DNA from: Myxococcota bacterium
GTDB lineage: Bacteria > Myxococcota > Polyangia > GCA-2747355 > JAKLHH01
Length of the DNA stretch: 9,684 nt
Assembly (NCBI GenBank): GCA_022710245.1
Contig: JAKLHH010000199.1
Coordinates: 1 to 9,684 of the forward strand
Direction of reading: 5' to 3'
In this document: piece by piece, positions 1-7,564 of the stretch
How the letters are laid out: each line of letters opens with the position of its first letter
Numbering within the stretch: position 1 is the stretch's first letter
Program-made: the position numbers and the translations under genes
Notes under the pieces: model-generated
What the model saw: only the letters and a program-made list of their open reading frames with translations
Told to the model about the DNA's origin: nothing
The model's database searches: none

Positions 1-711
1 GTCGTCGACGGCAAGCCCGCGCCCGGGACGACCCCGGCGCAGCTGCCGCTCGCGGCCGGCCGCCACACTGTCACGGTGAGCAAGCCGGGGCACGCGCCGC
101 TGACCCGCCGCCTGGTCATCGTCGACGGCCAGCTCACCCGCCTGACCCTCGCGCTCGCGCTCGCGCCGGGCGCGGCCGCGCGTCGACCGGGCGCAGCGCC
201 GGTGGTGGGCGGGACGGTGACGGTGATCGCGGACGCTGTCGGCGCGGCGATCACCGTCGACGACCACCCGGCCGGTACCACCCCGGCGACGCTGAGGGTG
301 GTGCCGGGCCTGCGCCGCGTGCGGGTGGTCCTGCAGGGGCGCAGCGCCGAGCAGCTGGTCAACGTGGTAGCTGGCAAGACGGTCTCGGTGCGGCTCACGC
401 TGCCGCCCGCGCCCCCCGCCGCCCCCGTCGACAACCGCACCCTCGCGCAGAAGCACGCGGCGGACCCGACCTGGCCGGCCCGTCGCGAGGCCTGCCACGC
501 GTCCTGCCGCAACGAGGGGCGCGCGGTCTGGGTGGCCAGCTGCGACTCGGGGTACCGGAGCTGCGCCGCGGCTTGCCCGGGCACCGCCGCCGGCAAGATC
601 GTCGACCACGGCACCTACTACTCGTGCGAGAGCGTCTGCCAGGCCAGCCGCACCAGCTGCGTGAATACGGCCGCCTCCCGCTGCGCCAGCGCGTGTGACG
701 CGCGGCTCTGA
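1..711 (+). CDS. PEGA-domain protein with Cys-rich C-terminus (5' partial)
   Basis: The frame is open from base 1, so the GTG at 76 is an internal valine codon and the true start lies upstream. The visible 236 residues begin inside one PEGA repeat (VDGKPAPGTTPAQLPLAAG, then HTVTVSKPGH) and contain a second (ITVDDHPAGTTPATLRVVPG). PEGA repeats are small beta-sandwich modules usually found in surface or periplasmic parts of envelope proteins, including the C-terminal regions of myxobacterial Ser/Thr kinases. A Pro/Ala linker (about nt 403-430) leads to a terminal block with ten cysteines between nt 493 and 696. Their spacing is C-x3-C-x11-C-x6-C-x3-C, then C-x3-C-x6-C-x7-C-x3-C. Paired C-x3-C spacing suggests disulfide-linked helical hairpins in an oxidising compartment; this is inference. 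The N-terminal part, and hence signal peptide or kinase domain, cannot be seen. The Cys block is not a family I recognise. No clear terminator follows the TGA stop. Confidence 0.85.
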   Translation, partial: VVDGKPAPGTTPAQLPLAAGRHTVTVSKPGHAPLTRRLVIVDGQLTRLTLALALAPGAAARRPGAAPVVGGTVTVIADAVGAAITVDDHPAGTTPATLRVVPGLRRVRVVLQGRSAEQLVNVVAGKTVSVRLTLPPAPPAAPVDNRTLAQKHAADPTWPARREACHASCRNEGRAVWVASCDSGYRSCAAACPGTAAGKIVDHGTYYSCESVCQASRTSCVNTAASRCASACDARL

Positions 712-873
712 GCGCGTCCACCGCCTGCCTTCCATGGCTCTCGCATGAGCGCACGCGGCTCCGGGCCAAGCTCACTCGCCGGGCGCTCCGTCTGAGCAAG
801 GTGGCGGAGGCACGTCGCGAGAGGATCGACAGGGTCGAGCGCGTCCATCGCAGACCTGGTCGTCCCGGCGCCG

Positions 874-3800
874 GTGCGCGATGATGCCGGCTCGATGGGC
901 ACCGACCTGAGCACGCCGCGACCCGCCAGCGCCGCACCGGCAAGCCCCGCTCCGTCCGCCGCCGCGATGAGCGAGACGAGCGAGGCGGCGGCACCGCTCG
1001 AGCTCCGCCTCGAGCACCGCGCCACGCTGAACCTGGCGATGCTCCAGAACGCGGTGCCGGTCGTCAAGCGCGTCAGCCTCACCAACCGCGGCGCCGCGCC
1101 CCTCGCGGACCTCGAGCTCGGCCTCGAGCTCGCCGGCGTCAGCGAGCGCTGGACGACGCGCCTCACCGAGCTCGCCCCGGGAGCCACCTACAACGTCGAG
1201 ACGCCCGAGCTCACGCTCCGCCTCGAGCGCGTGGCGAGCGCCGTCGAGCGCGAGCCGCTCGAGCTGATGGGTGAGGTCCGTCGCGCCGGCGAGTGCCTCT
1301 GCCGGCAGACGAGGCGCGTCGATCTGCTCGCCTGGAACGAGTGGAGCGGGACCGTGGTGCTCCCGCAGCTCCTCGCCGCCTTCGTGCAGCCGAACCACCC
1401 GGCGCTCTCGACGGTGATCACGCGTGCCCGCGAGGCGCTCGGCCGCGCCACCGGCGACCCGGCGCTCTCGGGCTACCAGAGCCGCGATCCGCTCCGCGTC
1501 CGCGCCGTCGCCGCCGCGATCTACGCCGCGCTGCAGGAGCTCGGGGTCACTTACGCGAACCCGCCCGCGAGCTTCGAGGAACACGGCCAGAAGATCCGCA
1601 CCCCGGAGCAGGTGCTGGCGGACCGCCTGGGCACCTGCCTCGACCTGACCGTGCTGGTCGCCGCCTGCCTCGAGCAGGTCGGGCTGCACCCCTGGCTGGT
1701 GCTGACCCGCGGCCACGCCCTCCCCGGCGTCTGGCTGCAGGACGAGTCGCTCCCCTTCGCCTGCACCGACGACCTGCTACAGCTGCTCAAGGCGCGCGAG
1801 CTCGGCGCGGTGTGCTTCTTCGACGCCTCGGCGATGGCGGCCATGCCGCGCGCGCCGTTCGAGCAGGCCGAGCGCGCGGCCGGGCCCTACCTCGAGGCGA
1901 CGGACGGCCTCAGCTGTGCGATCGACGTGACCGCGGCGCGTCGCGAGCGGATCCTGCCGCTCCCGGCGCGCGTGGCCCAGGGCAGCGTCGCGGTGCTGCC
2001 CGCGCCCTCCCCACCGGCAGCGCCCGCGGCCGCCCCACAGCCGCGCCCCGGCCCGGCCGCGGCGTCCGCCACCGCCGCGCCCGCGCCTGCGCCTGCGCCC
2101 CGGCCGGCCCGCCTCGAGCGCTGGAGGGAGCGCCTCCTCGATCTGACGGCGCGGAACCGCCTGCTCAACGTGAAGGAGACGAAGAAGGTCGTCCCCCTCG
2201 AGTGCCCGGACCTCGCCCGCGTCGAGGACGCGCTCGCCTCGGGACGCGCCTTCCGCCTCCTGCCCCGGCCCGACCTCCTCTCGGAGGCGGACCCGCGCAG
2301 CGGCAAGCTCCTCGACGCGCGGACCGGCGAGGACACCCGGCGAGCGTTCCTCCTCGAGCAGCTCGCGCAGCGGCGCCTCCACTCCACGCTGACCCGGGAG
2401 GAGCTCGAGCGCCGCGAGCTGGAGATCTCCCGCGAGGCGCGCCTCAGCGTGGAGGAGAGCGGCGTCTCCACGCTCTTCCTCGCGGTGGGCTGCATGGCCT
2501 GGCACGAGGCCGCGGCCCCCGAGGGGACCTGGCGCGGACGCGCTGCACGCCGCGCTCCGGAGGGCGGCGACGCCGGCGCGCGGCCCGCGGGCGCGCGGGA
2601 CGCGGATGCGCGCGAGGGCGGGGACGTCGCCAGCGTGCGCGAGCCCGCCAGCGTGCGCGAGCCCGCCAGCGTGCGCGAGCCCGCCCCGCGCCTGGCGCCG
2701 CTGCTGCTGCTCCCGGTCGAGCTCACCCGCGCCACGGCCCGCGACCCCTTCGAGCTCCGGCGTGTCGACGAGGAGGCGCGCGTCAACGTGACGCTCCTCG
2801 AGCTCCTGCGCAAGGACCACGGCATCGAGCTCCCGGAGCTGGCCGACGAGGTCCCGCAGGACGAGGCCGGCGTGGACGTCCCGCGCGTGCTGCGCCTCTT
2901 CCGCGAGGCGGCGCTGAAGCTCCCGCGCTGGCGCGTGGAGGAGCGGCTCTTCCTCGGCCACTTCTCCTTCACCAAGTTCCTCATGTGGCACGACCTCGAG
3001 GTGGGCGCCGGGGCGCTCCTCGAGAACGACGTGCTCCGCCACCTCGTCGCGGACCCGGCCTACCCGGCGAGCCCCTTCCCCGCGCAGGCGGACTTCCCGC
3101 GGCCCGAGCGGCTCGACGCGGAGCGCCGCGTGGCGGACACCTTCGCCCCGCTCGACGCGGACTCGACGCAGCTCGCCGCGATCTTCGCCGCGGCGGACGG
3201 CCGCTCGTTCGTCCTCGAGGGCCCGCCCGGCACCGGCAAGTCGCAGACCATCGCGAACCTGATCAGCCAGTGCCTGGCGCAGGGCAAGACGGTGCTCTTC
3301 GTCTCGGAGAAGATGGCCGCGCTCGACGTGGTGCACCGGCGGCTGGAGGCGGTGGGCCTCGGCGAGTTCTGCCTCGAGCTGCACTCGAGCAAGGCGCGCA
3401 AGCGCGAGGTGCTGGATCGCCTGCAGCGCTCCTTTCACGCCCTCGGCAGCCGCGCGCCGGCCGAGGCCGCCGAGGTGGCGGCCGACCTCGAGCGGAGCCG
3501 CGCCGAGCTCAACGCGCTGGCCGAGGTGCTGCACCGGCCGCGCGAGCTCGGGCTCAGCGTCTTCCAGGCGACCTCGCGCCTGATCGGTCTGCGCGACGCG
3601 CCGCGCGTGGTCACGCCGTTCGCGGGCCGGCCCGCCGAGCTCGGCCGCGCCGCGGTCAAGGCGCTGCGCGAGCAGGTGGATCGGCTGCAGACCGCGGCCG
3701 CGCCGCTCGGCGAGCTGCCCGCGCACCCGTGGCTCGGCGTGGGTGCGCTCGACTGGACCCCCGCGCTGCAGGAGGAGCTCGCGGAGGGCGCGCGCCGGCT

Positions 3801-6800
3801 CCAGGCGGCCGCGGAGGAGCTCGCGCGCGTCGCGCCGGCCTTCGCCGAGGTGGTGGAGGGCTCGGAGCCCTCCTCCGCCTCCGCTCGCGAGCTCGGCGAG
3901 CAGCGCTCGCTCGCGAGGCTGCTCCTCGAGGCCCCCGCCTCCCCGGCGAGGCTCCTGTCCGAGGCCGACTGGCCGCGGGCGCGGGGCGAGGTGCAGGGCT
4001 GGATCGCGCACGGCCGCCGTCGTGACGCGCTGGAGGCGCGGCTCTCGCGGCGCTTCGACCCGGGGCGGCTCCTCGGGCTCGGCGTGAAGCCGCTCGCGGC
4101 GAAGGTCGCGCGCTGGGCGAAGGCGTTCTTCCTCCTAGCCTTCTTCGCGCTCTTCGGCGCGCGGCGTCGCCTGCGCCAGGCGCTCCGACCCGGCCAGAAG
4201 CTCCCCCCGAACCGCCTCCTCGCCGAGGAGCTCGCCGACGCGGTCGCCCTCGAGCAGGAGCGCGTCACGCTCGCGGCGATCGACGGCGTCGCGAGGGAGC
4301 GCCTCGGCGCGGGGTGGTCCGGAGGCGAGGGACGCGAGGGTGGCGAGGGCAAGAACGAGAGCGAGAGGGAGAGCGAGAGCGAGAGGGAGAGCGAGAGCGA
4401 GAGCGAGAGCGAGAGGGAGAGGGAGAGGGAGAGGGAGGGCAAGGGCGAGGGCGAGGCGCGCTGGAGCCGGCTCGAGGCGCTCGTCCGCTGGGTCGACGCC
4501 TTCCACGAGGCGGCTCGCGCGGCGCTCGCGCGGACGGAGCCCTCGCGGGCGCCGGCCCGGCGCGACCGGCTCCTACTCCTCGCCGGCGACGAGAGCCCGC
4601 TCCGGGTGGAGGCGAGCCCGGCGCGGCGGGCGGCCGAGGCCTTCGTGCGCGCGCACGACGCCTTCGCGGCGGAGCGGCAGGCCCTGGCCTCACGCCTGCA
4701 GCTCGAGGAGGCGCTCGCCTGGGGCGACGCTGACGCGCCCGCGTGCCTCGAGCGCGTCCGCGAGCGGGCGCGGGCCTGGTCGCGCTGCCCGGGCGAGCTC
4801 CGCCCCTGGTCTCACTACGCGAGGGCCCGGCGCGGAGCGGAGGCGGGAGGGCTCGAGCCGCTGGTCCGCGCGCACCTCGAGGGCAGGGTGCCCACGGCGG
4901 CGCTCGGCGGGGCCTTCGAGCGTGCGCTCCTCGAGTGGTGGCTCGCCGGCGTCACCGCGGAGGAGCCGCGCCTGGCGAGCTTCTACAGCCCGGAGCACGG
5001 CCGCCTGGTGCACGAGTTCGGCAAGCTCGACGTCCGCGCGCGCGAGCTCTCGAGGGAGGTGGTCCGCGCGCGGCTGGCGGAGCGCCTGCCGGACCTGCAG
5101 GGCGGCGCGGTCCCCGGGAGCGAGCTCGGCCGCCTGCAGCGCGAGCTGGAGAAGAAGACGCGGCACCTCCCCATCCGCAAGCTCTTCGCGGCCATCCCGA
5201 CGCTGCTCCGGCGGCTCAAGCCGTGCATGATGATGAGCCCGCTCTCGGTGGCGCAGTACCTGGGCACCGACTCCTGGAGCGGCGCCGCCCAGGCGGGGCA
5301 GTCATCCGGGGCCGCGACCAGCGACCCGCCCTTCGACCTGGTGGTCTTCGACGAGGCCTCCCAGATCCCGACCCACGACGCGATCGGCGCCATCGGCCGC
5401 GGCCGCCAGCTGGTGGTCGTGGGCGACACGAAGCAGCTCCCGCCGACGACCTTCTTCTCGCGCCTCGGCGCGGACGAGGGCGACGAGCCGCCGGCCGAGG
5501 ACGAGGTCGCCGAGCTGGAGAGCGTCCTCGACGAGTGCCGCGCCGCGGGGCTGCCTCTGCTGCGCCTCGGCTGGCACTACCGCAGCCGGCACGAGAGCCT
5601 GATCACCTTCAGCAACTACCACTACTACGACAACGGCCTGCAGACGTTCCCGTCGGCGACGGAGTCGCGCGAGCGGCTCGGGGTCTCCTGGCGCCAGGTG
5701 GCGGACGGCGTCTACGACCGGGCGCGCTCGCGCACGAACCGGGCCGAGGCGGCGGCGGTGGTGGGCGAGGTGGTGCGGCGGCTCCGCGACCCCGAGCTCG
5801 CGACCTGGTCGATCGGCGTGGTGACCTTCTCGGCGGCGCAGCAGCAGCTGATCGAGGACCTCCTCGACGAGGAGCGGCGGCGGGACCCGGCGCTCGAGCG
5901 CTTCTTCGGCGAGGCGGTGGCCGAGCCGCTCTTCGTGAAGAACCTGGAGAACGTCCAGGGCGACGAGCGGGACGTGATGCTCTTCTCGGTCTGCTACGGG
6001 CCAGACGCGGCCGGCCACGTGACGATGAGCTTCGGGCCGCTGAACCTCACCGGGGGCGAGCGGCGGCTCAACGTGGCGGTGACGCGCGCGCGCTGCCAGC
6101 TGATCGTCTTCTCGACGCTGACGCCGGACCGCATCGACCTCTCGCGGGTGCGCGCGGTGGGCGCGAGGCACCTGAAGACCTTCCTCGAATACGCGGCGCG
6201 CGGGCCGCGGGCCATCGCCGAGGCCTCTGTGCCGGCGCGGGCCGGGGACCTCGAGTCCCCCTTCGAGGCGCAGGTGGCGCGGGCGCTCGAGGCGCGCGGC
6301 TGGACGGTGCACTGCCAGGTGGGCTGCTCGGGCTACCGGGTGGACCTCGGGGTGGTGCACCCGGAGCGGCCCAGGCAGTACCTCCTCGGCGTGGAGTGCG
6401 ACGGCGCGAGCTATCACTCGGCGAAGACCGCGCGCGACCGCGACCGGCTGCGCGAGCTGATCCTGCGCGGGCTCGGCTGGCGGCTCCACCGGCTCTGGTC
6501 GACGGACTGGTGGCACGACCCGGCGCGCGAGCTCGAGCGGCTCGAGGGGGCGCTGCAGGAGGCGCTGGACGAGGGCGAGCCCGAGGCGGTGCGCGGCGCC
6601 TGGAGCGAGGTGCGCGCGGCGCCGCCGGGGGAGCGGGAGGAGCAGCTCGGCTCCACGCCCCTGGGCGCCGCAGCGTCGAGGGCGCCGGTCCTCGAGGGCG
6701 ATCCGTACCCCGAGGTCCCCGCGCCGGTGGTGCTGGGGAGCGGCGAGGAGCTCTACGCCCCGGAGCAGGACCGCGCGATCGTGGCGCAGCTCGAGGAGGT

Positions 6801-7242
6801 GATCCGGCGAGAGGCGCCGCTGCATCTCCATCTGCTCGGCCGGCGGATCGCGGCCTGCTTCGAGCTGACGCGGACGACGCAGAAGGCAGAGGGCCGCGTG
6901 CGCGCGCTCCTCGAGCAGACGCGGGCGCGCCTCGTCGGCGAGTGGGTCTGGGCAGAGGGCCAGGACCCGGAGCGCCACGACCGCTTCCGGCGTCCGGGCG
7001 AGAGCCCCGAGCAGCAGCGGAGGCCCGGTGAGGTGCCGCCCGAGGAGGTAGCCGCCGCGGTCCTCGCGGTGCTGCGGCAGAGCGTCTCGCTGCCCGAGGA
7101 GGACCTGGCGCGCGAGGCGGGCAGGCTCCTCGGCTTCGGCCGCGCCGGGAAGCACGTGGAGGCGAGCGTGGCCGAGGGGATCGAGCTGCTGCGCCGGCGG
7201 GGCGGCTGCGAGGTCCTCGAGGGGCGGGTGGTGCTGAAGTAG
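874..7242 (+). CDS. DUF4011/DUF3320 SF1 helicase-nuclease with transglutaminase-like domain (Hhe-like defence protein)
   Basis: A giant cytosolic nucleic-acid motor with a fused nuclease (2,122 residues from GTG 874). Seen in order: a beta-rich N-terminal region (about 40-170). A transglutaminase-like domain follows (about 180-330), with GTCLDLTVL around C255, GHALPGVWL with H281, and FFDAS with D317. After a Pro/Ala linker (about 378-412) comes DUF4011 (from 413; LLDLTARNRLLN at 421-432). Walker A is GPPGTGKS 783-790. The family motif PCMMMSPLSVAQYL is at 1450-1463, Walker B DEAS at 1493, GDTKQLPP at 1517-1524, WHYRSRHE at 1567-1574, NVQGDERD at 1693-1700 and RLNVAVTRAR at 1731-1740. The nuclease is MTES_1575/Vsr-like PD-(D/E)XK (about 1793-1895), with E1798, D1824 and E1841-x-D1843 followed by YH. 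DUF3320 lies at about 1965-2015. All key residues look intact. The roughly 700-residue insertion between Walker A and B holds low-complexity ER/ES repeats and a short hydrophobic run (1084-1095). The start is uncertain: ATG 895 and ATG 967 are in frame and none has a clear Shine-Dalgarno. A role in anti-phage defence is inferred from the domain set (DUF4011-helicase-Vsr, 'Hhe' as I recall it). Confidence 0.95.
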   Translation: MRDDAGSMGTDLSTPRPASAAPASPAPSAAAMSETSEAAAPLELRLEHRATLNLAMLQNAVPVVKRVSLTNRGAAPLADLELGLELAGVSERWTTRLTELAPGATYNVETPELTLRLERVASAVEREPLELMGEVRRAGECLCRQTRRVDLLAWNEWSGTVVLPQLLAAFVQPNHPALSTVITRAREALGRATGDPALSGYQSRDPLRVRAVAAAIYAALQELGVTYANPPASFEEHGQKIRTPEQVLADRLGTCLDLTVLVAACLEQVGLHPWLVLTRGHALPGVWLQDESLPFACTDDLLQLLKARELGAVCFFDASAMAAMPRAPFEQAERAAGPYLEATDGLSCAIDVTAARRERILPLPARVAQGSVAVLPAPSPPAAPAAAPQPRPGPAAASATAAPAPAPAPRPARLERWRERLLDLTARNRLLNVKETKKVVPLECPDLARVEDALASGRAFRLLPRPDLLSEADPRSGKLLDARTGEDTRRAFLLEQLAQRRLHSTLTREELERRELEISREARLSVEESGVSTLFLAVGCMAWHEAAAPEGTWRGRAARRAPEGGDAGARPAGARDADAREGGDVASVREPASVREPASVREPAPRLAPLLLLPVELTRATARDPFELRRVDEEARVNVTLLELLRKDHGIELPELADEVPQDEAGVDVPRVLRLFREAALKLPRWRVEERLFLGHFSFTKFLMWHDLEVGAGALLENDVLRHLVADPAYPASPFPAQADFPRPERLDAERRVADTFAPLDADSTQLAAIFAAADGRSFVLEGPPGTGKSQTIANLISQCLAQGKTVLFVSEKMAALDVVHRRLEAVGLGEFCLELHSSKARKREVLDRLQRSFHALGSRAPAEAAEVAADLERSRAELNALAEVLHRPRELGLSVFQATSRLIGLRDAPRVVTPFAGRPAELGRAAVKALREQVDRLQTAAAPLGELPAHPWLGVGALDWTPALQEELAEGARRLQAAAEELARVAPAFAEVVEGSEPSSASARELGEQRSLARLLLEAPASPARLLSEADWPRARGEVQGWIAHGRRRDALEARLSRRFDPGRLLGLGVKPLAAKVARWAKAFFLLAFFALFGARRRLRQALRPGQKLPPNRLLAEELADAVALEQERVTLAAIDGVARERLGAGWSGGEGREGGEGKNESERESESERESESESESEREREREREGKGEGEARWSRLEALVRWVDAFHEAARAALARTEPSRAPARRDRLLLLAGDESPLRVEASPARRAAEAFVRAHDAFAAERQALASRLQLEEALAWGDADAPACLERVRERARAWSRCPGELRPWSHYARARRGAEAGGLEPLVRAHLEGRVPTAALGGAFERALLEWWLAGVTAEEPRLASFYSPEHGRLVHEFGKLDVRARELSREVVRARLAERLPDLQGGAVPGSELGRLQRELEKKTRHLPIRKLFAAIPTLLRRLKPCMMMSPLSVAQYLGTDSWSGAAQAGQSSGAATSDPPFDLVVFDEASQIPTHDAIGAIGRGRQLVVVGDTKQLPPTTFFSRLGADEGDEPPAEDEVAELESVLDECRAAGLPLLRLGWHYRSRHESLITFSNYHYYDNGLQTFPSATESRERLGVSWRQVADGVYDRARSRTNRAEAAAVVGEVVRRLRDPELATWSIGVVTFSAAQQQLIEDLLDEERRRDPALERFFGEAVAEPLFVKNLENVQGDERDVMLFSVCYGPDAAGHVTMSFGPLNLTGGERRLNVAVTRARCQLIVFSTLTPDRIDLSRVRAVGARHLKTFLEYAARGPRAIAEASVPARAGDLESPFEAQVARALEARGWTVHCQVGCSGYRVDLGVVHPERPRQYLLGVECDGASYHSAKTARDRDRLRELILRGLGWRLHRLWSTDWWHDPARELERLEGALQEALDEGEPEAVRGAWSEVRAAPPGEREEQLGSTPLGAAASRAPVLEGDPYPEVPAPVVLGSGEELYAPEQDRAIVAQLEEVIRREAPLHLHLLGRRIAACFELTRTTQKAEGRVRALLEQTRARLVGEWVWAEGQDPERHDRFRRPGESPEQQRRPGEVPPEEVAAAVLAVLRQSVSLPEEDLAREAGRLLGFGRAGKHVEASVAEGIELLRRRGGCEVLEGRVVLK
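2629..2682 (+). repeat. Three perfect 18-bp tandem repeats inside the helicase gene
   Basis: The unit gccagcgtgcgcgagccc occurs three times with no mismatch (2629-2646, 2647-2664, 2665-2682). It is in frame and encodes ASVREP three times (residues 586-603 of the helicase-nuclease). It lies in a charged, Ala/Gly/Arg-rich linker inside the DUF4011 region. Perfect identity suggests a recent slippage expansion. Copy-number change would keep the reading frame. Confidence 0.9.
4357..4437 (+). repeat. In-frame hexanucleotide (gagagc/gagagg) purine-rich tract
   Basis: Twenty-seven codons alternate GAG with AGC or AGG, giving an unbroken Glu-Ser/Glu-Arg stretch at residues 1162-1188 of the helicase-nuclease. 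The + strand is almost all purine, broken only by the C of the AGC codons. It sits in the large insertion between Walker A and Walker B, flanked by Gly/Glu/Lys-rich residues. It is likely a flexible or single-helix linker made by replication slippage. The minus strand reads as alternating Ser-Leu and stays open, which explains a spurious antisense reading frame there. Confidence 0.92.
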
Positions 7243-7258
7243 CGCTCACATCGATCGA

Positions 7259-7453
7259 TCATCCGCTCCTCGAGACCCTGGCTGGCAGCCTCTTCCTCTG
7301 CCGCGTCCCTCTCAGGTTGCCGTTCACCGGCGTGCTCTTCCAGCTGACGCCGGCCGCGACGAGGAGCTCCTTGGGCCCGCTGCCCCAGACACCCGGCCCG
7401 GGGTTGCCGCTGGTCAGCTTCTTCTGCGGCCACCAGGGGCTGCGGTGGTCACC
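7259..7453 (-). pseudogene. Possible remnant of a 'VWGSGP' beta-propeller-like repeat protein
   Basis: Read on the minus strand between TGA at 7456-7454 and TGA at 7261-7259, a 64-codon frame gives SPWWPQKKLTSGNPGPGVWG followed directly by SGPKELLVAAG, then VSWKSTPVNGNL. The core GVWGSGPKELLVAAG resembles the repeat unit GVWGSGPNDVWAVG found many times in deltaproteobacterial surface proteins with propeller-like repeats (from memory). There is no start codon or ribosome binding site, and the stretch beyond the core (RGTRQRKRLPARVSRSG) looks non-coding. If real, this is one decayed repeat, convergent to the helicase gene. The likeness rests on about 15 residues, so chance is quite possible. 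Confidence 0.3.
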
Positions 7454-7552
7454 TCAGGAATCTGAGGGCCGCCCGCTGCAAGGCATGGAGACGACGGGAC
7501 TGGCCCGGCCGGAGGCGTGGGCGCAGGTCTTGCAGAACAGAGCGGCCACCCC

Positions 7553-7557
7553 GGAGG
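7553..7557 (+). promoter_or_regulatory. Shine-Dalgarno of the radical SAM fusion gene
   Basis: GGAGG at 7553-7557 lies 7 bases before the ATG at 7565. It fixes the start there rather than at the in-frame GTG 7517, which has no such site and would add 16 unconserved residues. Confidence 0.85.
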
Positions 7558-7564
7558 CCCGACG

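Larger units (their letters stand above)
7243..7564. other. 322-base gap between the helicase and radical SAM genes
   Basis: No convincing complete gene lies here. It holds a 10-bp palindrome atcgatcgat at 7250-7259, a possible minus-strand gene remnant (7259-7453), and a short hairpin with arms cctcag/ctgagg at 7452-7467 and loop gaat. The ribosome binding site of the radical SAM gene is at its 3' end. I see no clear -35/-10 pair and no T-tract terminator, so where transcription stops and restarts is unknown. A + strand frame from 7317 to 7568 is open but has no ribosome binding site and resembles nothing I know. Confidence 0.6.

Noticed and set aside
745..795. Short ORF (16 codons) between the PEGA gene and the helicase gene
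   Set aside because: No ribosome binding site and no similarity to anything recognised; expected by chance.
1084..1200. Signal peptide at the start of the helicase protein
   Set aside because: The N-terminus is Ala/Pro/Ser-rich without a hydrophobic core; the protein is expected in the cytosol.
2629..2682. CRISPR-like or regulatory direct repeats
   Set aside because: Units are contiguous with no spacers, are in frame and lie inside a coding linker.
1777..4011. Long open frames on the minus strand across the helicase gene (also 5302-7155)
   Set aside because: In very GC-rich DNA the antisense frames of real genes stay open. The translations are Arg/Ala/Leu/Glu-rich with no recognisable motif, whereas the + strand frame carries a full set of helicase and nuclease motifs.
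1293..4025. Long alternative + strand frames within the helicase gene (also 4743-7031)
   Set aside because: Out-of-phase shadows made of Arg/Ala/Gly/Pro with no motifs and no ribosome binding sites.
4123..4158. Transmembrane segment in the helicase (residues 1084-1095)
   Set aside because: Only about 12 hydrophobic residues between basic flanks, too short to span a membrane; more likely a buried or amphipathic helix.
7250..7259. Palindrome atcgatcgat after the helicase stop codon as an operator or attachment site
   Set aside because: Simple overlapping atcg/gatc repeats form such palindromes by chance; no second copy seen in the window.
7452..7467. Hairpin cctcag-gaat-ctgagg as a terminator or attenuator
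   Set aside because: Only 6 base pairs, no T-tract and about 210 bases past the helicase stop; no support beyond symmetry.
7517..7564. Extension of the radical SAM protein to GTG 7517
   Set aside because: GGAGG at 7553-7557 points to ATG 7565; the extra 16 residues lack family character.
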